Position numbers and translations under genes: made by a program. The notes beneath the pieces were generated by a model that made no database searches, was not told the origin of the DNA, and worked only from the letters and a program-made list of their open reading frames with translations. Positions 26,099 through 32,968 of a DNA stretch of 62,252 bases are shown here, piece by piece. The stretch is from Actinomadura physcomitrii (lineage in GTDB: Bacteria > Actinomycetota > Actinomycetes > Streptosporangiales > Streptosporangiaceae): NCBI RefSeq assembly GCF_008923205.2, contig NZ_WBMS02000056.1:1-62252 (forward strand), given 5' to 3'. Each line of letters opens with the position of its first letter. Within the stretch, counting starts at the first letter, position 1.

Positions 26099-27028
26099 TC
26101 AACGGCGGCCGTCCTGGGCGCCGAAGAGGGCGGCGCAGAGGGATTCGAGGCGGTCGGGGCCGTCCTCGGCGGGCAGGACGGTGAGGACGGGCTCCTCGGG
26201 CGCGCCGGTCTCGTCGCGGGCGCCGGACGTCCCGGGCTCGCCGGGCGTGTCGAGGCGGAGCCGGACGGTGACCTCGCGGTCCGGGGGCTCGTCGGTGCCC
26301 TGCGCGGCGGCGACGTCCGCGAGCCCGACGGAGACGGTCTCGGGCAGGTCGACGACCAGGGGCTGCTCGCCGGCGGGGAGGCGGTCCTGCCAGAGGTCGA
26401 GGACGCGGCGGGCGAGGCCGTTGAGCAGGCGCCCCCACGGGACGACCAGGGCGGGCGGGACGTTCTCGGTCTGCAGTTCGGGGAGACCGAACCGGGCGAG
26501 GCCCTTGGTGGTGAACCAGAAGCCGTGCGGCCCGGAGGTGTGCGGGAGCAGCATCCAGTCGGTGAGCCGGACGGCGCCGTCCGGGCCGGGCAGGGAGCGG
26601 GTGAGGTCGTCGTGGGCGAGGATCCGCGGGGTGAAGACGTCGATGACGGGGGCGGTGCGGGCGGCGGCGACGGCTCCGGCGATGGCGCGGGCGGCCCATT
26701 CGTGGGCGGGCGGGTGGCCGGGGCGGTAGGCGGCGCGGACGGCGAGGATGTGGGGGGCGGTGTCGAGGGCGGCGAGCGCGGCGGGCGAGGCGCCGTAGGC
26801 GGCGAGGAGATCGGCGGGCAGCGGCGGGAACTCGGTGGCGGGCCGCTGGTCGAGGGTGACCATGGGACTGCCGAGCATGCCGAGGACGAGGTCGCGCAGC
26901 GGGGGCCGGGTCCGGGCGGCGATCTCGTCGTGGGCGAGTTCGCCGGGGTCGGGGATCGGCGCGGTGAGCGCGACGGCGTAGGTGGCGTAGAGGGTCTCCG
27001 GGACCGGCAGGGTCAGGTTCTCGCCCAA
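26099..27028 (-). CDS. conserved hypothetical protein, DUF4261-like signature possible
   Basis: 309 residues. The start is probably TTG at 27028, supported by GGGGGA six bases upstream; a GTG near 27064 is an alternative. The protein is soluble. A central segment DVFTPRILAHDD and the motif GFWFTTKGLARFGLPELQTE (about residues 175-195) resemble the T-K-G-x-x-x-F-G-x-P-E-L signature of DUF4261 proteins, but the match is weak. It sits between the PAS/HATPase phosphatase gene and the Pro-rich protein gene, all on the minus strand. Confidence 0.6.
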   Translation of the reverse strand: MGENLTLPVPETLYATYAVALTAPIPDPGELAHDEIAARTRPPLRDLVLGMLGSPMVTLDQRPATEFPPLPADLLAAYGASPAALAALDTAPHILAVRAAYRPGHPPAHEWAARAIAGAVAAARTAPVIDVFTPRILAHDDLTRSLPGPDGAVRLTDWMLLPHTSGPHGFWFTTKGLARFGLPELQTENVPPALVVPWGRLLNGLARRVLDLWQDRLPAGEQPLVVDLPETVSVGLADVAAAQGTDEPPDREVTVRLRLDTPGEPGTSGARDETGAPEEPVLTVLPAEDGPDRLESLCAALFGAQDGRR

Positions 27029-27120
27029 ATCGTCCCCCGATGGGCCATTGATGCGCTTCGACACTATCGATCTCAGCCGACGGGGACGTTGGAAACTATC
27101 TGTCGCCGAGGGGACAGTTA

Positions 27121-27138
27121 CCTCCCACAGGCGGGAGG
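27121..27138 (-). terminator. hairpin after the PAS/HATPase gene
   Basis: CCTCCC at 27121-27126 pairs with GGGAGG at 27133-27138 around a 6-nt loop. It lies 54 bp past the stop of the gene at 27192 and before the start of the next gene on the minus strand. Confidence 0.4.
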
Positions 27139-27141
27139 CGA

Positions 27142-27195
27142 GCCCCCGACCACCGGGTTCACGCCGGCGGCCGGGCCCCCGACCACCGGGTTCAC
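27142..27195. repeat. 21-bp exact direct repeat at a gene end
   Basis: GCCCCCGACCACCGGGTTCAC occurs at 27142-27162 and again at 27175-27195, a 33-bp period. The second copy overlaps the stop codon of the minus-strand gene at 27192, so the repeat duplicates its 3' end. Confidence 0.7.
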
Positions 27196-28706
27196 TCGGG
27201 GAGGCGGTGCTCGAACCACACCACCTTCCCGCCGTCGGTGCGGTGCGTGCCCCAGCGGGCGGCGACGTGGCTGACGAGCTGGAGCCCGCGCCCGGATTCG
27301 GCGGTGGCGTCGGCGTGCCGGAGGTGCGGCATGTCCTGGCCGTCGTCGTAGACCTCGCAGAGCAGGGCGTCGCCGCGGATGAGCCGCAGCACGATGGACC
27401 CGGCGCCGTGCAGCAGGGCGTTGGTGACCAGCTCGCTGACCAGCAGCTGGACGGTGTCGCCGACGGCGTCCAGGCGCCATTCGGCGAGCTTGAAGGCGAC
27501 CTGGGCGCGGATCCGCGGGACCATGCTGGGCTCGGGTTCGAGCTCCCAGAGCGCGACGTCGTCCTTGGGGATGCCGTCGAGGCCGACGGCGACGATGGCG
27601 ATGTCGTCGGCGGGGGCGGTGGTGGCGAGCACGTCGAGCAGGGCGTCGCAGGTCGCTTCGAGCGGGCGGTCGGGCCCGGCGAGCAGGACGCGCAGCTCCT
27701 CGAGGCCCTGGTCGATGTCGCGGTCGCGGCGCTCCAGCAGCCCGTCGGTGCACAGGACGAGCCGGGAGCCGTCCTCGACCTCGATCTCCATGGTCTCGAA
27801 CGGTTCGCCGCCGACGCCGATCGGCAGCCCGGCGGGCACGGGCAGCACCCGGCTCTCGCCGCTCCCGGACACCAGGACGGGCGGGACGGCGGAGCCGTGC
27901 GGGGCGACGGCGCGGGGCCGGATGCGCAGGGCCCGCGGCATGTCGCCGACGTGCGGGACGACGGGGAGCCGCAAGGTGAAGCTGATGGAGACGGCGGGCC
28001 GGCCCAGGGCGAGCAGGCGGGACACGATGGCCTCGGTGGCGGCGGCTCCGGCGGTGGGCAGCAGTTCGCCGAGGCCGCGGACGAGCGCCGCGTCCCCGTG
28101 CGCACCGCCGGCGGTGCGGCCGTCTCCGGCCGATCCGTCCGGAGCGGACGCGTCCAGCACCGGGACGAGGACGGGTTCGACGCGCAGCAGCCGGGCTCCG
28201 GCGGCGCGCCGCACGGCCCCGTCGGGCGCGGCGACGAGGACGTCGTCCATGGCCAGTCCGGGGCCGTCCTCGCGGAGCCGGCGCAGGTCGGCGGCCAGCG
28301 CGAGAACGCGGACGTCGCGCGGGCCGCGGTCGCCGTCCGGCTCGATGGGGTACACCCACCAGCCGACCTCGGCGGCGTGGCCGTCGTCGGCGCGGGGCAC
28401 CATGCAGGAGCCGCACCAGACGTGGCCGAAGACCTCGGGTTCGAAGGCGCCGCGGTGCTCCTGCGGCAGCCGCAGCAGCGAGGCGGGGGAACGGCCCGCG
28501 GCCTTCAGCGGGCCGGCGCCGAACAGTTCGGCGGCGGCGTGGTTCCAGTGGTTGATGCGGCCGTGCTCGTTGAGCGTGAAGGCGGCCATGCTCACCACGC
28601 CGAGCAGGGGCTGGTCGAGGAACCGGGGCGGCCGGCCCCCGGCCCGCTGGTCGGGCGGGGGCGCGGCGGCCCCGATGAGCGGCGGCTGTTTTCCGGCGAT
28701 GGTCAC
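27192..28706 (-). CDS. PAS / SpoIIE-like / HATPase regulatory protein
   Basis: 504 residues from the GTG at 28706, chosen for the GGGGAGGGG site upstream. A PAS-like domain is at about 30-95 (MAAFTLNEHGRINHWNHAAA). A SpoIIE-like segment follows to about 360, and a HATPase domain closes the protein (about 375-504; LLVSELVTNALLHG, GRGLQLV). The C-terminal SpoIIE elements (LVLCTDGLLERRDRDID, APADDIAIVAV) are clear. The first-half metal motifs (GGDWYD and GDVxGHG) are missing, so phosphatase activity is doubtful. Related proteins control anti-sigma/STAS switches. It is divergent from a TetR gene. Confidence 0.8.
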   Translation of the reverse strand: MTIAGKQPPLIGAAAPPPDQRAGGRPPRFLDQPLLGVVSMAAFTLNEHGRINHWNHAAAELFGAGPLKAAGRSPASLLRLPQEHRGAFEPEVFGHVWCGSCMVPRADDGHAAEVGWWVYPIEPDGDRGPRDVRVLALAADLRRLREDGPGLAMDDVLVAAPDGAVRRAAGARLLRVEPVLVPVLDASAPDGSAGDGRTAGGAHGDAALVRGLGELLPTAGAAATEAIVSRLLALGRPAVSISFTLRLPVVPHVGDMPRALRIRPRAVAPHGSAVPPVLVSGSGESRVLPVPAGLPIGVGGEPFETMEIEVEDGSRLVLCTDGLLERRDRDIDQGLEELRVLLAGPDRPLEATCDALLDVLATTAPADDIAIVAVGLDGIPKDDVALWELEPEPSMVPRIRAQVAFKLAEWRLDAVGDTVQLLVSELVTNALLHGAGSIVLRLIRGDALLCEVYDDGQDMPHLRHADATAESGRGLQLVSHVAARWGTHRTDGGKVVWFEHRLPE

Positions 28707-28837
28707 GCGGACCCCTCCCCTGGGCGATGCTGGACCGCATCCGGCAACCCGCGGTGAACGGGACGTTACCTCGAGTGAGCGACATTCACCCGGGTTCTCG
28801 AGAAGTCGGCAGGGATGCACGCCCGCACAGGTACGGG

Positions 28838-28851
28838 TGAGTGCTCACTCA
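28838..28851. promoter_or_regulatory. TetR-type operator palindrome
   Basis: TGAGTG-CT-CACTCA has perfect 6-bp arms. It lies 39 bp before the TetR gene at 28891 and between the divergent promoters of the two neighbouring genes, the usual place for autoregulation by a TetR repressor. Confidence 0.55.
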
Positions 28852-28890
28852 GTACGCTGGAGGTGCTACCGTCCGGCGAGGGAAGGGAAG

Positions 28891-29697
28891 GTGGCGCAGG
28901 TGACGGCGCGCAGAACGGCGAGCGGTACGGCCAACGGGACGGCGGGCGGAACGGCGGGCACGGCGGCGCGCGCACGGGCGGGCAGGGAGCCGATGCGGGA
29001 GCGGATCCTGGCGGCGGCGGTCGAGGTGATCCGGGAGCGCGGGATCACGGCCGCGACGACCAAGGAGATCGCACGCAGCGCGGGGGTCTCCGAAGGCAGC
29101 CTCTACAACCACTTCGCCAACAAGACCGCCCTGTTCGCGGCGGCGCTCGGCGAGGTCACCGCCACGGCGCGGACCGCCATGGCGGCCCTCGCCGGGTCCG
29201 CCGGGAAGGGCACGGTCGAGGGCAACCTCATCCGGCTGGCCGCCGGCATGGTGCGCTTCTACGGCGAGCTGCTGCCGATGATCGGGCCGGTGCTCGCGGA
29301 CCCGGACCTGATCGCCTGGCTGCGCGCGGACGGGCCCGTCCAGGCGCAGCGCGAGGCCGTGGCCGCGACCGGCCGGGCCCCGGACCCGGCGCTCCCGCCC
29401 GGCTCCCCCGGCGGGCCGCCGTCCGGGCCGCCCGGCGGCCCGGCGGCCGGTCCGGTCCTCGGGCACGCCGCGCTGATCGGCTATCTGGAGGCGGAGCGGC
29501 GGGCGGGACGGCTGGCGGCCGGGGCTCCGCTGCCGGCCATCGCCGCCGCCCTGCTCGGCGGCTGCCAGCAGCACGCGTTCCTGATCCGGCTCGCGGGGCC
29601 GGAGACGGTCGCAGCGGGTGCCCGGCTGCCCGAGGCGCCCGAGGAGTTCGCGGAGGAGCTGGTCGGAGCCGTCCTGGCCGGCCACCTCCCCTCCTGA
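28891..29697 (+). CDS. TetR-family transcriptional regulator
   Basis: 268 residues. A 30-residue Ala/Gly/Thr/Arg-rich lead comes first, then the helix-turn-helix at about 33-80 (RILAAAVEVIRERGITAATT, KEIARSAGVSEGSLYNHFANK). The ligand domain is interrupted at about 170-190 by a Gly/Pro loop (PGSPGGPPSGPPGGPAAGP) not usual in the family. The GTG at 28891 follows GGGAAGGG; a GTG at 28900 is also possible. A perfect palindrome at 28838-28851 is the likely operator. The target may be itself or the divergent PAS/HATPase gene. Confidence 0.85.
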   Translation: MAQVTARRTASGTANGTAGGTAGTAARARAGREPMRERILAAAVEVIRERGITAATTKEIARSAGVSEGSLYNHFANKTALFAAALGEVTATARTAMAALAGSAGKGTVEGNLIRLAAGMVRFYGELLPMIGPVLADPDLIAWLRADGPVQAQREAVAATGRAPDPALPPGSPGGPPSGPPGGPAAGPVLGHAALIGYLEAERRAGRLAAGAPLPAIAAALLGGCQQHAFLIRLAGPETVAAGARLPEAPEEFAEELVGAVLAGHLPS

Positions 29698-30172
29698 CGC
29701 CGCCGGGCTGCCGGACGCCGACCAAGCGGGGGCCCGCAAAGGCGCTTATAGCGCCACATCAGGCCTGGTCGGGCCGGCACGCCACGCTGTGTGACGGACG
29801 CCACGCAACCTTTCGGCCCCCTCCCCGCGTCTTACCTATCGGGAAGCCACTGAAGCGTGGATGCGCCCGACCGAGCACGGCCCGCGACGTCCCGGACCCC
29901 GGGGTCGCCCTGGCACCGCCGGCACGCGCGCCCGCAGCCCGGCCCGCGCGCTCGCGGAGCCGAGCCCCCGACCACGCCGGACCGTCTCCCCCGGAGACGG
30001 GCACGGATCTGCGACGACCACGTCGCTGGAGCGTGCCAAACGCCGGCCCGAACCCGTCGGGAACGGTGGCGCGTACCACCTGTACGGGGGGCGGTCATTC
30101 CGCCCGGCACGCGTGCGCCGCAGAGCGCGCGCCAGCAACCGGCCCCTCACGGGGTCACGACCACGGGGAGCG
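29698..30172. other. 475-bp gene-free leader region of the sigma factor gene
   Basis: No credible gene was found. Two perfect hairpins are visible: GGCGCT-TAT-AGCGCC (29741-29755), probably the TetR terminator, and an 8-bp stem with loop CCC at 29982-30000. No GGAAT-N18-GTT autoregulatory site was found, so the sigma gene seems to be controlled from elsewhere or by another promoter. Confidence 0.5.
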
Positions 30173-30811
30173 ATGATGACCGCTGTCACCATGCCCGTCC
30201 GCACGTCCGCCGCGCGCGTTCCGGCCGCCGCCGCGCACACCGAGACCATCGAGAACATGGAGAACACCCGGCGCTACGAGCGCGACGTCCTCCCGCTGGC
30301 CGACCCGCTGTACGCCAGCGCCGTGCGGATGACGCGCAACAGCGCCGACGCCGAGGACCTGGTCCAGGAGACCCTGGCCAAGGCCTACGTGAACTTCCAC
30401 CAGTTCCAGGAGGGCACGAACCTCAAGGCCTGGCTGCACCGGATCCTCACCAACAACTTCATCAACACCTACCGCAAGAAGCAGCGCGAGCCCCAGCGGG
30501 CCGGCTCCGAGGAGCTGGAGGAGTGGCAGATCGCGCAGGCCGAGGCGCACTCGTCCGGGTTCCGGTCCGCCGAGTCCGAGGCGCTGGACCGCATCCCCGA
30601 CTCCGAGGTGATCGACGCGCTGCGCGCGCTGCCGAAGGACTTCCGGGACGCCGTCTACCTCGCCGACGTCGAGGGCTACGCCTACAAGGAGATCGCCGAG
30701 ATGATGGGCACCCCCATCGGCACGGTGATGTCCCGGCTGCACCGCGGCCGCAAGCAGCTCCGCGAGGCCCTCGCGGGCCACAAGCGGGCCGCGCACATCC
30801 TGGCCGCCTGA
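30173..30811 (+). CDS. ECF RNA polymerase sigma factor, SigR/SigH family
   Basis: 212 residues. Region 2 is about 45-110 (MTRNSADAEDLVQETLAKAY, HQFQEGTNLKAWLHRILTN). Region 4 is about 150-200, with DVEGYAYKEIAEMMGTPIGT and VMSRLHRGRKQLRE. The spacer N-F-I-N-T-Y-R-K-K-Q-R-E-P-Q is diagnostic of the SigR (Streptomyces)/SigH (Mycobacterium) group, which reads promoters such as GGAAT-N18-GTT. The ATG at 30173 has GGGGAG upstream. A 35-residue Ala/Thr-rich lead precedes region 2. A zinc anti-sigma gene (rsrA/rshA) usually follows; here a terminator and an unrelated gene follow instead. Confidence 0.92.
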   Translation: MMTAVTMPVRTSAARVPAAAAHTETIENMENTRRYERDVLPLADPLYASAVRMTRNSADAEDLVQETLAKAYVNFHQFQEGTNLKAWLHRILTNNFINTYRKKQREPQRAGSEELEEWQIAQAEAHSSGFRSAESEALDRIPDSEVIDALRALPKDFRDAVYLADVEGYAYKEIAEMMGTPIGTVMSRLHRGRKQLREALAGHKRAAHILAA

Positions 30812-30852
30812 CCCTCCGGCGCCCGGCTCTCGAACCTTCGAACCTTCCGACT

Positions 30853-30885
30853 CGATCCCGCGGTTACCCCGTGACCGCGGGATCG
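30853..30885 (+). terminator. strong terminator after the sigma factor gene
   Basis: A perfect 12-bp stem (30853-30864 with 30874-30885) and a 9-nt loop, followed by TCCATTTTCC. It closes the sigma factor transcript 42 bp after its stop. Confidence 0.75.
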
Positions 30886-30957
30886 TCCATTTTCCCGCAC
30901 GGTCGGTAGCCATATGGATACATTGAGCAATGGTCCCTCCGACCGTCGGGAGCAGCC

Positions 30958-31341
30958 ATGTCGAACATCACCGCCGTCCTCGCGGGCGCCGTGATCGCCC
31001 TTTTCCCCGCCGTCCCCGCCCATCACCACGGCGGCGGGACGACGGCGCTCCAGCTCACGGTGACCCATCCCGGGCGCACCACGTCCGGGACGCACACGGT
31101 GACCCTCACCTGCGATCCTCCGGGCGGGCGGCACCCCGATGCCGCCCGCGCCTGCTCCGAGCTCGACGGCTCCGGCGGGACGTTCGCGCATCCGCCGGAC
31201 GGCCGGATGTGCACCCAGATCCACGCGCCGGTCGTCGCGAAGGCGAAGGGCCGCTGGCACGGCGACCCGGTGTCGTTCCACGGCCGCTACGCCAACGACT
31301 GCGTGATGCGCTCCCGCACCGGCACGGTGTTCGCGTTCTGA
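30958..31341 (+). CDS. secreted subtilisin inhibitor-like (SSI family) protease inhibitor
   Basis: 127 residues with a short signal peptide (about 1-22). The mature part shows the SSI pattern: TLTCDPPGGRHPDAARAC, then DGRMCTQIHAPV and the end TGTVFAF. Four cysteines (52, 66, 85, 115) form the two disulphides known in SSI. By alignment to SSI (C-P-M-V-Y-D-P-V), the reactive bond is Gln87-Ile88, so P1 is Gln instead of the usual Met, Lys or Arg. SSI proteins block secreted serine proteases such as subtilisins and trypsins. The gene has its own transcript after the sigma-factor terminator. Confidence 0.9.
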   Translation: MSNITAVLAGAVIALFPAVPAHHHGGGTTALQLTVTHPGRTTSGTHTVTLTCDPPGGRHPDAARACSELDGSGGTFAHPPDGRMCTQIHAPVVAKAKGRWHGDPVSFHGRYANDCVMRSRTGTVFAF

Positions 31342-31451
31342 CCTGGGTCCCGGCCAGGTCGTCGAGACCGTCCGCATAGGCGCGCCGACCGTGGGTAAAG
31401 CGCGCACACGGGCCACGCGGGCCGCCGGTTATTCGAGAGGATGTGCGCGCG

Positions 31452-31874
31452 ATGCCACGAAGGGTCAGCGACGTCATGACCCCGGCCCCGCAGGCGCTGC
31501 CGCTGGACGCGACGCTGTACGAGGCGGCCCGGGTGATGCGGGACGAGGGGATCGGCGACGTCCTGGTCACCTATGCCGGGCAGCTGTGCGGGATGGTCAC
31601 CGACCGCGACATCGTGGTCCGCGCCGTCGCGGAGAGCCGCGACACGTCGCTGACGCCGCTCGGCGACGTCTGCACCGCCGAGCTGTGCACCCTGCACCCC
31701 GAGGACGACACCGAGACGGCGGCGCGGCTGATGATCGAGCGGGCCGTCCGGCGGCTGCCGGTGGTGGACGGCGGGCGGCGGCCCGTCGGCATCGTGTCCA
31801 TCGGCGATCTCGCGATGGCGGACGGGCAGCGCGGCCCGCTGCCCGAGATCAGCAAGGCCCCGCCGAACAACTGA
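31452..31874 (+). CDS. CBS-domain pair protein
   Basis: 140 residues with two tandem CBS domains: V-S-D-V-M-T-P (about 4-10) to M-V-T-D-R-D-I-V-V-R-A-V, and L-G-D-V-C-T-A-E (about 70) to G-I-V-S-I-G-D-L-A. The GTDRDI-type pattern binds adenosine nucleotides in many relatives. ATG 31452 is chosen over GTG 31443 because GAGAGG is too close to the latter. Stand-alone CBS proteins act as energy or redox sensors by binding partner proteins; no partner is evident here. Confidence 0.88.
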   Translation: MPRRVSDVMTPAPQALPLDATLYEAARVMRDEGIGDVLVTYAGQLCGMVTDRDIVVRAVAESRDTSLTPLGDVCTAELCTLHPEDDTETAARLMIERAVRRLPVVDGGRRPVGIVSIGDLAMADGQRGPLPEISKAPPNN

Positions 31875-31888
31875 GCCCCGCCCGGGGC
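31875..31888 (+). terminator. short GC hairpin after the CBS gene
   Basis: GCCCCG-CC-CGGGGC begins at the last base of the CBS stop region. It has perfect 6-bp arms and little loop, so it is a weak terminator candidate. Confidence 0.35.
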
Positions 31889-31906
31889 GGGCGGCCCTCC
31901 CGGGCA

Positions 31907-31929
31907 TGACGTGGCGCAGGATAACGTCA
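31907..31929 (+). promoter_or_regulatory. inverted repeat over the ANTAR gene start
   Basis: TGACGT (31907-31912), an 11-nt spacer and ACGTCA (31924-31929) form perfect arms that include the proposed GTG start at 31911. It could be a dimeric operator or a structure that hides the start. Confidence 0.4.
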
Positions 31930-32852
31930 TAAGCGTGGCTCCAACCGAAAGGGTGCTCACCGACCAGCTCGCCGTGGAGATCGCCCGGCTGGGGATGGTC
32001 GGGGAGTCCTCCGACGTCGGCACCCTGCACCAGGTGTCCGAGCTGGCGTCGCGCGCCGTGCCCGGGTGCGCGGGCGCCGCGTGCGTCCGCTGGGCGATGC
32101 CGCCGGCGTCCCTCGGCGATCCCGTCGCGGTCGCCGCGCTCGGCGCCGCGCCGGATCCGGCGCCGGCGCTGCCGGACGGCCTCCCGCGCGTCCCGAGGCA
32201 GCAGGACGCCTCCGGCCTGAGCACGGGCGGCCCGGATCTGCCGGACGACGCGGGCGACATCGCGCCGGACGAGCTGCCCTCGCCGGACGCGGCACGTCCC
32301 GAGCCGCTGGCGGCGGCCGCCAGCCATCCCGACCTCGCCGAGGTCACCGACCGGCAGCTGTCCCGGGGCCGCGGCCCGATCTTCGACGTCGTCATGGACC
32401 GCCGCACGCTGAGCTGCGACGACATCCTGGTGGAGGCGCGCTGGCCGGAGGCGGTGTCGGACATGCTGCGCCGCGGGGTGCGGTGCTTCACCACGTCCCC
32501 GCACCTCAACCCGCCGGTGCTGGTCACGCTGACGCTGTACGGGGTGACGCCGAAGGCGCTCGGACCCGACCGGCTCGGGCTCGTCTCGCTGCTGCTGGCG
32601 CAGGGCAGTGCGCGGATGTCGAACGCGCAGCAGTACGACGACGTGCACCGGACCGCCGCGCAGCTGCAGGAGGCGGTGGAGGCGCGGGCCGTCGTCGACC
32701 AGGCCAAGGGGATATTGATGCACGCGCTCGGCTGTGGCGCGGACGAGGCTTTCGCCGAGATGCGCCGTATCTCCCAGACACGGCATGTGAAACTGACCGC
32801 ATTGGCCCAGCGGATCGTCGGCGATCAAGGGCTTCGCCAGGACCTGCGCTAG
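31911..32852 (+). CDS. GAF and ANTAR domain RNA-binding antiterminator
   Basis: 313 residues. A GAF-like sensor fills about 20-235 and includes a disordered Pro/Asp-rich insert (about 75-125). The ANTAR domain is at about 245-305: QLQEAVEARAVVDQAKGILM followed by GADEAFAEMRRISQ. ANTAR proteins bind paired hexaloop hairpins in nascent RNA and prevent termination. The start is GTG 31911 or GTG 31935; neither has a strong ribosome-binding site. The neighbouring CBS and PAS-GAF-phosphatase genes make a signalling cluster. Confidence 0.85.
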   Translation: MAQDNVISVAPTERVLTDQLAVEIARLGMVGESSDVGTLHQVSELASRAVPGCAGAACVRWAMPPASLGDPVAVAALGAAPDPAPALPDGLPRVPRQQDASGLSTGGPDLPDDAGDIAPDELPSPDAARPEPLAAAASHPDLAEVTDRQLSRGRGPIFDVVMDRRTLSCDDILVEARWPEAVSDMLRRGVRCFTTSPHLNPPVLVTLTLYGVTPKALGPDRLGLVSLLLAQGSARMSNAQQYDDVHRTAAQLQEAVEARAVVDQAKGILMHALGCGADEAFAEMRRISQTRHVKLTALAQRIVGDQGLRQDLR

Positions 32853-32968
32853 GAGCACGGAGGCGACCGGCATAGGCTTCGATATGCAGTCGCCGAGACT
32901 GCGGTCCGGATGACCGTAGGCGCGAGACCGGTCGTCGGACCTCGCCTCGGGGCACACAGGGAGACCCT

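Noticed and set aside
29698..30172. long N-terminal extension of the sigma factor (in-frame from 29861)
   Set aside because: The extra residues are Arg/Pro-rich and unlike any sigma factor; GGGGAG supports the ATG at 30173.
28815..30176. 453-residue plus-strand frame overlapping the TetR gene
   Set aside because: Arg/Gly-rich shadow frame; the TetR frame has the domain and the ribosome-binding site.
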